DNA of 64,000 nt from Spongilla lacustris (GCA_949361645.1 OX442421.1:832501-896500); one strand, 5' to 3'. Positions 1-11,661 are shown, counted from the first letter of the stretch. The notes: generated from the letters alone by a model not told the origin. Translations and numbers: made by a program.

Positions 1-897
1 CTAACCAGTCATTGAGTTTAGCTGGTGAAGAGATCTGTGTATGTGTACTGAAGAGGTGTCTACACATGTACTTGTACTTAGTGTTAAAAGTATTCACCCA
101 TGTGCTCTCTCTCACACACATGCAGTCCGGCTGTTGGTCTTCCCTCTGTTATCCTCAGCAGCAAGCTCTACCTTAGGTCTTGAAGCATTAATGGACAATG
201 ACTGATGTTTTATTTTGTATGTGTAATGTATAAATGATGATAATCATGACTGTCATTTATCTGGGGTTATTTTTAACATGCACATTGTCCCAATCATGCA
301 AGTGCTATTGTCATGAGATATCACTAGTACTCAAGGTTCAAGTGCACTTTCATGTAGCTCTGCAGCAGTGAAAGTTTCTGCCTGTGTCCCTAAATACTGG
401 AAAATACTGATGTATGTAGTATAGCAAGGTTACGGGCCAGTAGGGAAAGGGTTATAAAATGTCCAAACCACGCACACCTTATGCTATCTTATATATACAT
501 GTAGAGTATGCTGGTATGTTATTTGGTAGTGTTGCCATGTCACTGAGGTACAAACAATTTGATATCATCTTTATGCACAGTCACGTATAATTACAAGATA
601 GCACAGCAAAATCTGTTCTTGAATACTGACAAATAACTTGAGTGAGATTGTGAAAGCTTGATCCTTCCTCCCTACCCTGGTCTCAGCTCCAACCTGTCAT
701 AATGAATGACCAACCAATTGCAAACAATCACACACACATGCACACACACACACAAGTACACACAGTCACATATGCACACACACAGACGCACACACCACAT
801 CATACAGTTGAACCATCCAGTCACACAAAGACACACCTGTAATATTGTAGCCTAGGCAGAATAGAAATGGCCCACCAAACTTCATAGCCACTTGGAT
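1..897. other. No gene seen; short CA-rich tract
   Basis: No convincing reading frame or RNA gene is visible on either strand. An imperfect CA/ACAC-rich stretch lies at about 720-800. The rest is unremarkable AT-rich sequence. Confidence 0.6.
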
Positions 898-1719
898 CTT
901 CAAACCACAGACATCCCCATCAGATAACAGAACAGTACAATACATGAATATGACATTATGGTGTCACCAAGCTAAAAACAAATATCTTTCTTACCCTTGA
1001 CAGTCTCAAACAGTAGAACTCATCCAAAGCTTCGCTATGTTGCACACACTTGCACAAATTAGACCACACCCTCAGGACTTTTATGAATTCTTCAACCCTT
1101 GACACTCTTGCATTAGAATTGGGCTGTGGGGACAATCCAGCCCAACCGTACATGTACCCAGCAAACACAGCCCCATCCATGGGCATGAAGCAATCCATTA
1201 ACCATTTACATTCTCATATCGTTGGCCTCACCCACTGCCGTAAAAAAAAAGCTGCAGTTAATTTTAACCCCTAATTTTACATTGTTGGGATGACATGACC
1301 TCTCTAATTTTTGTACTGTGCCTCTTCTCTTGCACAAATTAAGTTGCATTACATATACATCAACCTCTCCACCAATGAACTTATGTTAGCCAGCCTGGCC
1401 CATTCCAAACATCAGGAACCCTTGCATGCCAAACTTTATTGAGACTTTTGTGTCAACATGCTACACTGTATAACTTCTTCAAACCACAGACATCACCATC
1501 AGATAACCAGAACAGCTGCTACATGTACAAAAAATTATTACATGTATGCTCAAAACAACTATCTTTTCTTAACCCTTCACACTCTTGAACAGTAGAACTC
1601 ATCCAAAAGTACTAGTCCGCTATGTTGCTCGCACTCTTACAAATCACAGGGCCTGTATAAATTCGCCACAAACCATTTTATTAAAATTGGGCTATGAGGA
1701 AAATCCAATCCAAGGATAC
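898..1719. repeat. Direct duplication, about 580 bp apart
   Basis: The block at about 898-1150 (starting CTTCAAACCACAGACATC) reappears, diverged by substitutions and small indels, at about 1479-1715. Shared landmarks include AGTAGAACTCATCCAAA, GCTATGTTGC and the GGGCTRTGRGGA region near the end. The second copy ends where the hairpin element at 1720 begins. No reading frame is preserved between copies, so this looks like a non-coding segmental or old element duplication. Confidence 0.7.
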
Positions 1720-1998
1720 ACAAGATATAAAAAACATTCTCTCTGAGAAAGTTAGTGGTATATAGGATTTGAAGGCAATGGTGGTGTAACAAGAAAGGGA
1801 ACAAGGGATTCAGTGGTGATACAATGATTATTCCTATATTTAGCAACATAATTGTAATGACGTTCTATACAGTGCTAAATATAGGAATAATCATTGTATC
1901 ACCACTGAATCCCTTGTTCCCTTTCTTGTTACACCACCATTGCCTTCAAATCCTATATACCACTAACTTTCTCAGAGAGAATGTTTTTTATATCTTGT
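1720..1998. mobile_element. Long-hairpin MITE, copy 1
   Basis: Two arms of 126 bp (1720-1845 and 1873-1998) are inverted copies of one another around a 27-bp loop, and essentially perfect by eye. The ends read ACAAGATATAAAA. A diverged relative lies at 22,874-23,129, so this is a dispersed fold-back family rather than a chance palindrome. It encodes nothing. The target duplication is not clear, so the superfamily is unassigned. The near-perfect arms suggest recent insertion or gene-conversion maintenance. Confidence 0.85.
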
Positions 1999-3040
1999 TT
2001 CGTTCATTTTTTTAAATAAGTGACTACTAGTATATAGGTGTACATCAGTACATGTAGTACAATGTAGAAGTGAATACGATTGTACGATAAAATCCAGCCG
2101 TTGTAATTCCCATGTTTATTGCCTAGCAACACAGTTATGTTACATTTGCAGCTGTTCCATTAGTTCGATACTCACGCGCCAAGCTTTCCCTCTTAGAAGC
2201 TCGTTTCTCGTCTGAGTTCAGTTCATATAACGTCGCTTCTTAGACGCAACAGAATTCTTTTCCTGTTGCCACCTCTTAGAAGCTTGGCTCGACTCCAGAT
2301 TTGCTCTGTACATACCACGAGCAGACGCCCGCCTTTGTTCAGCATCAGCATCGTACCGAACTCGGGAGGACTATATCTCGATTGAGGAGGCGGTATTCCT
2401 CTCATCCCTTAGCTTTCTTCATTCGTAGCCGTAAATGCATTTTGACAAAAACAACTTCGCTAGCTAAAAGTGATGAGCAACGCTAAAAACACAAATGAAA
2501 CTCCCACCTGTTCCATGCCAATCATGCACAAAATATACACAATTCTGCAACATTGTCATGGAAACGGTTTTGTTTTTTAAATATAGCGATTACGTACTTA
2601 TATCTTGGCGCGCGAGAACAGCTGCAAATTACGTATATTGGTTGCATGCATATATCTGATATCTGAAGATGTATTGTCAGATTTTTCTACGATTTTTGGT
2701 GTAACTGGCGCACTTTAAAACCTTTCCTATCTCGAGTTATACTCACCCATAAAGACGACGACGACGACGACTATGGACAAATTACGGTCTGGGAACGAGA
2801 ACCACGAGCTTTTTTGTTCTCTTAAAGTAAACGGTCTGGCGACTTGAACAAAACATGAAAATGATCGTCTTTCTATTGTGGATTGATAGCAATAAAGAGC
2901 TGCACTATCCGTTTCTTGGTTCGTGAGTTATACGCAGGACGCGTTTTTTAAATGATATTCATGATACGGCACAAATCCTATATGAGAGTTACTGCCGTAA
3001 CTCTCGATGTACCCATGTTTTCAGCACTACCACCTCAAAC

Positions 3041-3045
<5 letters not shown>
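1999..3045. other. No gene seen
   Basis: Only short unsupported frames are present. A (GAC)n-like run occurs near 2755-2770. I recognise no mobile element here. Confidence 0.5.

Positions 3046-3084
<39 letters not shown>
3046..3084. repeat. (CA)n microsatellite
   Basis: About 19 uninterrupted CA dinucleotides. Shorter CA runs follow at 3125-3137 and 4175-4200. The frame reading THTHTH across it is an artefact of the repeat. Confidence 0.95.
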
Positions 3085-3085
<1 letters not shown>

Positions 3086-4739
3086 CCACATCCAGTACTG
3101 CTACACACACATCACTGTTCAATGCACACACACACACTCGTACTGTTCTGAGTGCATGGCAAAACACCTAACATTATCACACAGTTGTGTAACGAGGGTG
3201 TTGGGTGCCAGGGGGCATAATGCAATAATGGTGCCCCCCTAGCCCAAGACCACCCTTGCATTTTACATGAGAGGGATGGGGGTTGGTGGGCACTAATAGA
3301 AAGTGGTGGGCACTAACCAGGACTGCTAGGTGCCACTGTTGGGTTGGCAGAAGTTGGGGTAGTTGACTTTGCAGCAGTAGAAAGTGTGGGTTGGGTGTGG
3401 TAGTGGGCGGGGACAAAGGGTTGTCTTCAGCATATCTGTGCTCTCAGGGGGCAGATGATTCCCTAACTTTGAGACCCCTCACATAATATTAGGTCACTAT
3501 TGCGTCTGTGTGTGAGTGATGGAGAGTGTGTGTGCATATGGAGACAGACACAAGGCAGAGTATGAGCCTTCACTACATGTATGTAACCACAATGACTTTT
3601 TCAAATTTCAGTTGCTTTCATAAATACAACAAGGACAGACAAGGAAGGACAAAAAGGGTTGCTTTACAATAAGCATGTTTGGTGTGCACACATACAGAAC
3701 CATCACCTACACCACTGGTATAGAGTTGCAATGGGTTATTCCGTTATTTACTTATACAGATGATAAGAAATGGTGTCCAGGGGGGTATAGGAAATATGTC
3801 AATGGTGTCATTTAAATGCCTGTCAGAAGGAATAATAGAAGCTAGCCCAGGGGACATTTGCAATGGGGGGGGGGGGGGGGGGGGAGGGGGGGTACGTTTG
3901 GTATCTGTAGGGGTGTACGCAGGTTAAATAATAGAATAGCCCAATGGACACTTACTATACCTGTTTTTTTGGTTCCATTTCATAGAAGAGTGAACACCAT
4001 ACGCATTATATATTGCAGTATTGGCATTCTGCCATAATATTCAGATCAGTCATTAGGTGTTCCATCAGCCCTGGATCGAGGGAAACATTTATACCAGTAT
4101 ACGTATTAAATCACGCACAACATGAAAAGTATCGGTACTACACACACCACATATACACACCATTTTGAGTACATATAGACACACACACACGCGCGCGCAC
4201 ATGCACACAGTAGCGAACTTATCGATCTAGCAGACAGGTACCAACGACCAGAACAGCAAAGATCTCGTGATCTCAAATGTGCATGATACGCCCTCGCTGG
4301 GGGCGAGCCACTAATCACATACGGACGATGTTTTGACGATTATCGCCATGCATGGCGCAGCAACCCATATTACCCTCAGTATAGACTATAGTATTATATA
4401 CACTTACTAGCGCGCCGCAGTTGACTATGTAATGCTTGCATGTAGGAATGTGCAAATGTATAAAAGTTCTTATGTCAGTTGAGCCCCGTCTCCATTACCT
4501 TCAGAATTTAAGTTTTAACGCTAGATTTGTAGAACATCCTAGTGCAGTAGAATCTCCCGAAAGGCTCTGGACGCATTTAAGATATCGTGTACATTGTTTC
4601 GTATACAATATTAATGCCATGCATGTATCAGCTGCAGCATGCACTGATCAATGCATACATGCAAGATCATATATAAAACCTTAAGCTGATCTATTTGTAA
4701 GCAGCTGTACCGGTAGAGTCTTGCATTGGTATGGGATAT
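3085..4739. other. No gene seen; poly-G tract
   Basis: This stretch has no recognisable gene. It contains a G homopolymer-rich run at about 3865-3892 (interrupted by one A) and G-rich sequence at 3230-3420. The TATA-rich palindromic sequence that follows at 4749-4815 belongs to the transposon end described next. Confidence 0.5.
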
Positions 4740-5071
4740 ACAGATACATCATATATATATATTATAATTATATATAATATAATTATATATATAATTTATA
4801 TAATTATAATATATTGTATGGCGATTGATAGGATTCGTTTTTTTGTGTCTATCGTATATATTAAAACCTGGTCGGTATCGGTGAATAACATCAGGAAACT
4901 AGGTCCCCCCCCCTCTCCACCCCCTACCCGGACCAAGATGCTTGGATGTACAAATAATTACCAGGACCCATATGCCTAGGCATTTGGGTCTGGGGGGGGG
5001 GGGACCCAGTTGCCTAGGTATATGGGTCCCCCCGGACCCAAAATGGGGGGGGAACCCACATGCCTGTGACA
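4740..5071. mobile_element. Truncated Ginger1-type element, right end
   Basis: This is the right terminus of the same family as the full element at 53,810-59,733. From the AT-palindromic stretch through TTAAAACCTGGTCGGTATCG to the terminal inverted repeat it matches 59,405-59,733. The TIR contains the palindromic units TGCCTAGGCA and GGGTCC...GGACCC and ends TGTGACA, followed by CCGG (5072-5075), the target motif of this group. No left end or coding part is present, so it is a dead 3' fragment. Confidence 0.85.
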
Positions 5072-5689
5072 CCGGCACTACAGTCATAGATATTATACGG
5101 AAGGGATTGGAAACGGGACGTTTCAACACCAATTAACAGGTTCCATCAGTGTAGTAGGAAATAAAATGGCGGAATCAATGGATTGCGATGCTGTAACTGT
5201 TGTTGGTATAACTTTCTTAAACAAAGAGTTGAACACATGCACTTTCCTATATCTAGACGGGTAGACTATCCTATTGGACGCTGTACATCAAGTTTTCCAT
5301 TCGTTATTCTTCGTACTTGAGAGTCACAATCGTAAATCGACGGTGACCTCCCATTCACACCAGAGTTCCAACGAGGAAAAAAAGGAGTATTTAGTGTGGA
5401 AGTAAGTTGTCCACACACCAGGTCGTTTATATGATCAGTACACAACCAGAAAAAGGAATAAAATAATGGGGAAATAGGCCTCAGCACGCGCTGTACGCCC
5501 ACAACCACACACATGTCCAAAAGGTTATCGGCGACTTTTTTATTAGTTTACGAAGTGCATCAGAGACAAAACCCACAGAGGTCGATTTGTCTTAGTAAGA
5601 TCTCTTCGATTATGCACAAACATAGCCAATGCGACTAAGCTATCGTTACCTGTACGCCCACAAAGGCATCGCTAACACACGGAACGCGG

Positions 5690-5840
5690 TGTTTGGGATG
5701 TGTATTGTGGGCGGGTCGATGTTACACGGGTCGCGTGATACACTCGTGCTGTGTAGTGTTGTTGGCTGATTTGCTGGCTAGAGAAAGGATCTTTGTGCAA
5801 CCAAGTACCCGAGCCTTGACTACGCGCTTTATGCGAAACA
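5690..5840 (+). repeat. 5' LTR
   Basis: 151 bp, starting TGTTTGGGATG and ending ATGCGAAACA, with the short TG...CA termini typical of LTRs. Identical by eye to the 3' LTR. At 151 bp it is short for a Gypsy LTR; I see no canonical TATA box. Confidence 0.97.
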
Positions 5841-5858
5841 TGGTGTCAGGAGTGGGAT
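5841..5858 (+). promoter_or_regulatory. Primer-binding site, tRNA-Leu type
   Basis: TGGTGTCAGGAGTGGGAT directly abuts the 5' LTR. Its complement ends CTGACACCA and matches the 3' end of animal leucine tRNAs (from established knowledge of their ATCCCACTYCTGACA ends). The complementarity spans 18 bases, so first-strand synthesis is expected to be primed by tRNA-Leu. Confidence 0.85.
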
Positions 5859-5889
5859 CCTTTCTCTAAGGCAGTGGCAGTGAGCGGAA

Positions 5890-8800
5890 ATGGAAAAATA
5901 TCTGGCGCCCGAAGCTATTGGGGAGGGGGAACTCTCTGACCAATGGTTACGCTTCAAAAGAGAATTTGCCCAATTCTTAGTAGCGGTGGGTAAAGAGGAG
6001 GCCACCGAGCAGGTAAAGCTGGCAATATTTTTGAGAATTGTCGGCCCGAGAGTGAACGATTTGGTCGAGACGATGAGGTTTGAGGGAAACGAAGATGGCC
6101 GCAAATTTGAAGTGGTATCCAAGAAGCTGGATGGTCTATGCGCAAGAAGATCGAGTAAACACGTTATCCGAGACAAATTCTTCCAGCTCAAGCAAGACGG
6201 GAAGAGTGTAGACCAGTTCGTTATGGAATTAAGAAAACAGGTCAAAGATTGTCAGTTTGGGGATCTAAAGGATGATCTCATGCTGTACGTTCTAATCAGA
6301 GGTGTGGACAATGAAAGGATGCGCAGGAGGCTGTTCGAAACAGAGAACTTGGACTTACCGAAGGCAATACGTATGTGCCAGAGTATGGAAGCAATGGCAG
6401 ATGACTTGCAATGCCTGGCAGGAAAGAAAGCGGAGGCAAGTGAAGGTGTGGCAGCGGTGAGAAGTGTTCCAGCAAAGAGAATGAGTAGACCAAAGGAAAG
6501 ACTGCCAGGTGACCAGGAGGTTGGAACACCATTGTGTTCTCGCTGTGGGCGATCACATAAGCCTAGACAATGCCCAGCTTATGGCCAGAGGTGTAAGAAG
6601 TGCCAGGGGTTCAACCATTTTGCAAGGGTTTGCAGAAAAGGGAGCAGTGCGCACCTGGTAGAGGAGGAAAATGTTACTCCAACTGGGTCGGATGAAGAAG
6701 TATTGATGATTGCAGTGGAAAAGGTGGGCAAGAAGCTATTGGCTCAGGTGCCCTTCCGAGTCAGTGGGTGTACTCAGGTGATTGTGTGCCAACTGGACAC
6801 TGCAGCCTCTTGCAACATTCTGTCCCTGTCGGACCACAGGAAGCTGGGAAGCCTGCCAACCAAAGAAAGTAGGACTACTCTCACAATGTATGATGGGACC
6901 GTGAGGAAGTCCCTGGGGCGATGTCGAGTCCAGGTGCATAACCGGCAGGAGAAGCCGATGTGGTTGGAGTTTGAGTTGCTAGAGACGAAGCATCCTACTC
7001 TGTTGTCGCTTGATACATGCCTGAACCTGCAGCTGTTGTCCTATGAAGCCGAATCAGTATGCATGGCGGAAGCGACTCAGAGCCTAACAAAAGAGACGAT
7101 ACTAAGGGACTACAAGGACATTTTCAGTGGAATAGGGGCCCTGCCCGGTGTATATGACATTGAGCTGGATGACTCAGTACCCCCTGTCCAGAACCGACCT
7201 CGCAGGATTCCCCACACCATGAGAGCTGCAGTCCAAGAGAAGTTACAAACCATGGAGAAGGATGGTTGGATCGCCAAGGTCGACACACCCACAGAGTGGA
7301 TAAGTAACCTTACAGCTGTGTGGAAAGCAGACAAGGCTCAGGTCAGAGTGTGTTTAGATCCTCGGGACCTGAATAGAGCCATCAAGAGAAGCCATTTTAA
7401 CATGCCGACCCTGGATGACGTGCTGCCCACATTAAACAACGCCAAGGTCTTTAGTTTGTTAGACGTGAAGGATGGGTTCATGCATGTTAAGCTGAGTGAC
7501 CGTTCCAGTTTCCTGACCACCTTTTGGGGACCCACTTGCCGGTACCGCTGGCTGAGACTGCCATTTGGCATTTCGTCAGCACCTGAAGAATTTCAGCGGA
7601 GACTGCAAGCAGCGTTGTACGACTTGGAAGGAGTAGCAGTAGTGGCAGACGATGTTCTGGTGGTGGGGAAAGGCGACACTATGGAAGAGGCCCGTCGTAA
7701 TCATGATGAGGCACTGATACAGTTACTCGTGCGAGCTCGCAAAGCGAACATCAAGTTCAACAAGGACAAGATGCGACTGCACATGTCTGAGCTGCTCTAC
7801 ATAGGCCACCGTATATCAGGAAAGGGAGTGAGGCCAGATCCATCAAAGGTGTTGGCTATCCAGAACATGGCTACCCCAAAGTCAGCATCAGAGGTTCGGA
7901 GATTCTTGGGAATGTGCAATTACCTAGCAAGGTTCATCCCAAACCTTTCCCGGGCCAGTGAATCACTCAGACATTTGACAGAGGGCAACGTGGAGTTCGC
8001 ATGGGGACTGGATGAGCAAGCGGCATTTAGCAACATCAAGGACCAGATTAGCAGTGATCAGCTTCTGGCATTCTATGATGTCAAGAAGCCCGTGGTGATA
8101 CAGTGTGATGCCAGCACGGAAGGACTTGGAGCCACTCTACTGCAGGAAGGCAGACCCGTGGCATCAGCGTCCAGGTCTTTAACCAAGAGCGAGAAGAACT
8201 ATGTGGCAATCGAACTAGAATGTCTAGCAATAGTTTTTGCCTGTCGCAAGTTCGACCATTATATCTATGGGAAAAGGACAAAGGTGGAGACAGACCACAA
8301 ACCATTGGAAGTCATCACTAAGAAGTCCCTTTTGTCAGCACCACGGCGACTACAGAGGATGCTATTGGCACTGCAGAGATATGACTTGGATGTCATTTAT
8401 AAGCCAGGGGAGCAACAAGTCATTGCAGACACGTTGTCCAGGCTGCCAGCAGAACAACCACAGGCTGAAGAGTTGTCACCACAAGAAATATTCCAGATAG
8501 CCTCAATGCAAGAGGAGGCCCAGGAGCTAGAGGGGATAGAGGAGCGGGAATTTGTAAGAGTGAAAGACCAAAGATTGGAAGAAGTGAAGAAAGCTGCAGC
8601 AACTGACCCAGAGCAGCTAGCACTGAGCCAGATGATTGGACGGGGTTGGCCCTCTAGTGTTCGAGAAGTGCCGTCCTTGGCCAGGAAGTACTGGACATTT
8701 CGCGAGGCGTTGGTGATGCAGGATGGAGTAATCTATAAAGGTGGCCAAGTTGTAGTACCAGAATTACTCCGGGCAAACTATCTGAGACGGCTACATTCAA

Positions 8801-10002
8801 GCCACTTGGGCAGTCAGTCAACCCTGCGACGGGCTCGAGACGCGGTGTACTGGCCGAATATGGCGGATGATATTTCCAAGGCAACGGCTGAATGCCCTAT
8901 CTGTGAGCAGGACAGCCCGGCACAGGCAAAGCAGAGCCTTCTGGTTCATGAGATACCTAAGGAGCCATGGGGCAAAGTGGGAATGGATCTGTTCTGTTGC
9001 AGAGGAAAAGATTACCTGGTGGTTGTCGACTATCTGACTGACTTCTTTGAGGTGGCAGAGCTACCCAATACTTTGGCATCTGCGGTGGTGAACGCTACGA
9101 AGCAACAGTTTGCTAGACATGGGGTTCCCATGGTTGTCCACACAGACGGTGGGCCCCAGTTCATGTCCAAGGAGTTCCGGTGTTTTGCGAAAGCTTGGGA
9201 GTTTCAGCACACTGTGTCATCCCCTTACAATAGTAGATCCAATGGCAAAGCAGAGTCTGCTGTAAAGATTGCAAAAAAACTGTTTAAGAGGAGTCCTGAT
9301 CCCTATCTGGCCTTGTTGGAGTGGCGCAACACGCCCACCATTGGGATGCAAGCAAGCCCCAGTCAACGTTTGTTGGCCAGGCGAACCAGGGGAATTATGC
9401 CGACAAGTAGGGCTAAATTGGAATGGGAACCTCAAGATGGTATGTGGGAAAAGAAGATTAAGAGACAAGGGCAGATACAAGCTCAACAAGAAGGCAAGGG
9501 GCGGAGTTTGGCACCACTGAAGAAGGGAGAACCTGTCTTAGTACAGGACATGCAAGCAAGGAAGACCCAGTGGATGAGGGGACACTATCTGGAACGACTA
9601 ACAGATCGATCCGGAATCGTGGAAGTGGATGGAAGAGTACTGCATAGAAACAGGCAGTTTCTAAAACCAACACCAAATGCCCCTCAGGTGCCATTGGCGG
9701 AAGTTTGTCAGGCACCTGCTTCTGAGCAGCTGTCGTCCTGGGAATCTAGGTCCGTGCCACCCGAAGCTGCAGCACCTAGTAGTCCTGCTCAGTCACAAGC
9801 GAGTCCCATAGTGCACGAGGCAGAACTTGAGAAAGAGATACCAAAGGGGAACACAGTTACATCGGCAGTACAGCAAGAAGATGCAGTCAAGACAAGAAGT
9901 ACAACCAGTGTTTTGCCAGCATCCCGTGGGGCGACAACTACAACCCGATGCGGACGGATCGTTCGGAAGCCGGTTCGCTACCAGGACTTTAGTGAACACT
10001 AG
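5890..10002 (+). CDS. Gag-Pol polyprotein of Ty3/Gypsy retrotransposon
   Basis: A single 1370-residue frame with no gag/pol shift. Residues about 1-200 form a helical capsid-like Gag. Two zinc knuckles follow at 216-228 (CX2CX3HX4C) and 235-248 (CX2CX4HX4C). An aspartic protease has its active site at D303-T-A. Reverse transcriptase shows D525 and the VADD pair D587/D588. RNase H has D740, E777 and D802. Integrase has a zinc-binding H969/H972/C1002/C1005 and a catalytic core D1033, D1086, E1122 with 35 residues between the last two. The C-terminal tail ends in a basic RKPVRY motif. All key residues are present and no frame is broken, so the element could be competent. The ATG at 5890 is the first after the primer site. 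There is no env. Confidence 0.97.
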   Translation: MEKYLAPEAIGEGELSDQWLRFKREFAQFLVAVGKEEATEQVKLAIFLRIVGPRVNDLVETMRFEGNEDGRKFEVVSKKLDGLCARRSSKHVIRDKFFQLKQDGKSVDQFVMELRKQVKDCQFGDLKDDLMLYVLIRGVDNERMRRRLFETENLDLPKAIRMCQSMEAMADDLQCLAGKKAEASEGVAAVRSVPAKRMSRPKERLPGDQEVGTPLCSRCGRSHKPRQCPAYGQRCKKCQGFNHFARVCRKGSSAHLVEEENVTPTGSDEEVLMIAVEKVGKKLLAQVPFRVSGCTQVIVCQLDTAASCNILSLSDHRKLGSLPTKESRTTLTMYDGTVRKSLGRCRVQVHNRQEKPMWLEFELLETKHPTLLSLDTCLNLQLLSYEAESVCMAEATQSLTKETILRDYKDIFSGIGALPGVYDIELDDSVPPVQNRPRRIPHTMRAAVQEKLQTMEKDGWIAKVDTPTEWISNLTAVWKADKAQVRVCLDPRDLNRAIKRSHFNMPTLDDVLPTLNNAKVFSLLDVKDGFMHVKLSDRSSFLTTFWGPTCRYRWLRLPFGISSAPEEFQRRLQAALYDLEGVAVVADDVLVVGKGDTMEEARRNHDEALIQLLVRARKANIKFNKDKMRLHMSELLYIGHRISGKGVRPDPSKVLAIQNMATPKSASEVRRFLGMCNYLARFIPNLSRASESLRHLTEGNVEFAWGLDEQAAFSNIKDQISSDQLLAFYDVKKPVVIQCDASTEGLGATLLQEGRPVASASRSLTKSEKNYVAIELECLAIVFACRKFDHYIYGKRTKVETDHKPLEVITKKSLLSAPRRLQRMLLALQRYDLDVIYKPGEQQVIADTLSRLPAEQPQAEELSPQEIFQIASMQEEAQELEGIEEREFVRVKDQRLEEVKKAAATDPEQLALSQMIGRGWPSSVREVPSLARKYWTFREALVMQDGVIYKGGQVVVPELLRANYLRRLHSSHLGSQSTLRRARDAVYWPNMADDISKATAECPICEQDSPAQAKQSLLVHEIPKEPWGKVGMDLFCCRGKDYLVVVDYLTDFFEVAELPNTLASAVVNATKQQFARHGVPMVVHTDGGPQFMSKEFRCFAKAWEFQHTVSSPYNSRSNGKAESAVKIAKKLFKRSPDPYLALLEWRNTPTIGMQASPSQRLLARRTRGIMPTSRAKLEWEPQDGMWEKKIKRQGQIQAQQEGKGRSLAPLKKGEPVLVQDMQARKTQWMRGHYLERLTDRSGIVEVDGRVLHRNRQFLKPTPNAPQVPLAEVCQAPASEQLSSWESRSVPPEAAAPSSPAQSQASPIVHEAELEKEIPKGNTVTSAVQQEDAVKTRSTTSVLPASRGATTTTRCGRIVRKPVRYQDFSEH

Positions 10003-10026
10003 TTGCTAGAATTCATGTTGTTTCAT

Positions 10027-10039
10027 TTGGGGGAGGGGA
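10027..10039 (+). promoter_or_regulatory. Polypurine tract
   Basis: A G/A-rich run (TTGGGGGAGGGGA) sits immediately before the 3' LTR, where plus-strand synthesis of LTR retroelements is primed. Confidence 0.85.
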
Positions 10040-10190
10040 TGTTTGGGATGTGTATTGTGGGCGGGTCGATGTTACACGGGTCGCGTGATACACTCGTGCT
10101 GTGTAGTGTTGTTGGCTGATTTGCTGGCTAGAGAAAGGATCTTTGTGCAACCAAGTACCCGAGCCTTGACTACGCGCTTTATGCGAAACA
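10040..10190 (+). repeat. 3' LTR
   Basis: Same 151 bp as the 5' LTR with no difference seen. It is followed directly by the CGCGG target duplication. Confidence 0.97.
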
Positions 10191-10462
10191 CGCGGGTCTA
10201 ATGAAAAACTCGCGTCTGAATACATTTACAGTCAGAAACACGCATTTCTTAATATCCATACCTCTCAAGCAAGTCGCATAGCACCAAAGAAAGCCTCTAA
10301 CTAGACAAATATCTTAATTTGCTTTTCGAAAAAGTTCCTTTAACGTGGTCACTAAGAAGGTGTTGATTAATACTACACTGACGGCCCGAAGCTAGGATAA
10401 TGCACTGTATTGCAGCACGTGATCCGTTTCCAATCCCTTCCGTATAATATCTATGCTACAGT

Positions 10463-11610
10463 ATAGTGACTATTCAAAGTAGATTGAAGTATTAAGTGTA
10501 TTAACTAATTTAATCCTACTTAGAATCGGCAAGGTATAAAATATTCTTGCAAAAGGATCGACATAAAAAAACATTCATCCCACACAACAATAAACATAGG
10601 AAAGCAATGGGTCTTGCTACTGAAGCCTAGTTATATAGGACCAGTAGCCGCCTGCACCGGTACCGCTGAAAGGAAATTTGTATATCCATGCATGCACATA
10701 CCATGCACGTACATGTAAAACACCAGTACCTGAATAGTTCGTCAGTTTCATTGCTGTCATCATGCATTGACATTACGGCAATCGATCCGTGTCTCGGACT
10801 GTAACTTCAGAATTACCCATCTTGATGATTTGGCATGATCATGCACCCAGTCAGGATTTAGGACCTTTGGTATAAGCGAAATACAATCTACCATGCAATG
10901 TATTAACATATTGCACCCTGATTGTGACGTCATGGGTGCTCTGCATTCTGAGTGTACGCTTTTTTTTTGCAGATGCCCATGGCCAGAACGACTTTTGTTA
11001 GGCTGTTTACCAGACTTATAGCGGTGATGTAATCCATCCGCAGCTGCGAGTGTGGGTCTGCAAGGGTGGACGCAGGGGGGGGGGGGGGGGTCTGGACCCC
11101 CCCCCCCCCCCCCCCCCCCCAATCGAACTTGTATATGAAAAACTTTATGTATAATTAGCGTACTACACGTGTCAATACACGTAGCGTACATACAATCGGG
11201 GCCCCCTGCATGTAAAAATAGGCCAAAGAATTTTCGCGTGCGCCCCTCCCCCTAATCAATTATTCATGTCGGACCCCCCTCACCAAAATCCTGCATCTGC
11301 CCCTGGTCTGGGTACGAGACTACGATGAGGGTAGCTTTCCCACCTTTTTTTTAGCATGTTGGAGTGTGTAGTAATCATCTCAAGAAGCTAGACAGTCTTG
11401 GCCCTCAGACCATCCCACACCTCAATGTTGACAGATGCTTCAGGGCCTCTGGCATAGCACAAAGGAACAGGCCCCTCAATGAGGCCAGCTAACATACCAT
11501 CTCAGCAGGTCTGAAACTTTAACAAAGAAAGGTTTATCACAAGGTGCACACCATCCCTTAGTGAGGGCCTCTGTACTGCCTCTCAAGTGTGGATGTTATT
11601 AAGGCTAACA
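10463..11610. other. No gene seen; G/C-homopolymer decayed element
   Basis: No gene is recognised. At about 11,062-11,305 there is a block with long G and C runs (11,076-11,120) ending in CTGCATCTGCCCCTG. It resembles the GC-rich TIR elements at 27-29 kb and is probably a decayed member of that class. Confidence 0.45.
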
Positions 11611-11616
11611 TTTATT
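11611..11616 (-). terminator. Polyadenylation signal AATAAA
   Basis: On the minus strand AATAAA lies about 45 bases after the stop codon of the nuclease-kinase gene (stop at 11,662-11,664). This is a sensible distance for its cleavage and polyadenylation. Confidence 0.6.
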
Positions 11617-11661
11617 AACATAAAACGAAACAACAAAAAAGAATAGTTAGTACAGTTTAAG

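Larger units (their letters stand above)
5690..10190 (+). mobile_element. Intact Ty3/Gypsy LTR retrotransposon
   Basis: A complete 4501-bp element: 151-bp LTRs, primer-binding site, one gag-pol frame and polypurine tract. The 5-bp target duplication CGCGG is exact (5685-5689 and 10,191-10,195). The two LTRs appear identical over their full length, which for this class means a very recent insertion, because both LTRs are copied from one template at integration. Double CCHC knuckles, a leucine-tRNA-type primer site and a VADD reverse-transcriptase motif suggest the Mag/SURL-like branch; that placement is inference. No envelope-like frame follows pol. Confidence 0.97.
5085..10455. mobile_element. 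TIR element (about 865 bp) split by an LTR retrotransposon
   Basis: 32-bp inverted ends start CATAGATATTATACGG at 5085-5116 and recur inverted at 10,424-10,455. They are flanked by the 7-bp direct repeat CTACAGT at 5078-5084 and 10,456-10,462. Removing the nested LTR element and its 5-bp duplication leaves about 865 bp with no transposase frame, so it is non-autonomous. A solitary diverged end of the same family lies at 21,614-21,645. A 7-bp target duplication is suggestive but does not fix the superfamily. Confidence 0.8.

Noticed and set aside
5829..9999. Other frames overlapping the gag-pol region on both strands
   Set aside because: Shadows of the 1370-codon frame, which contains all the recognised domains.
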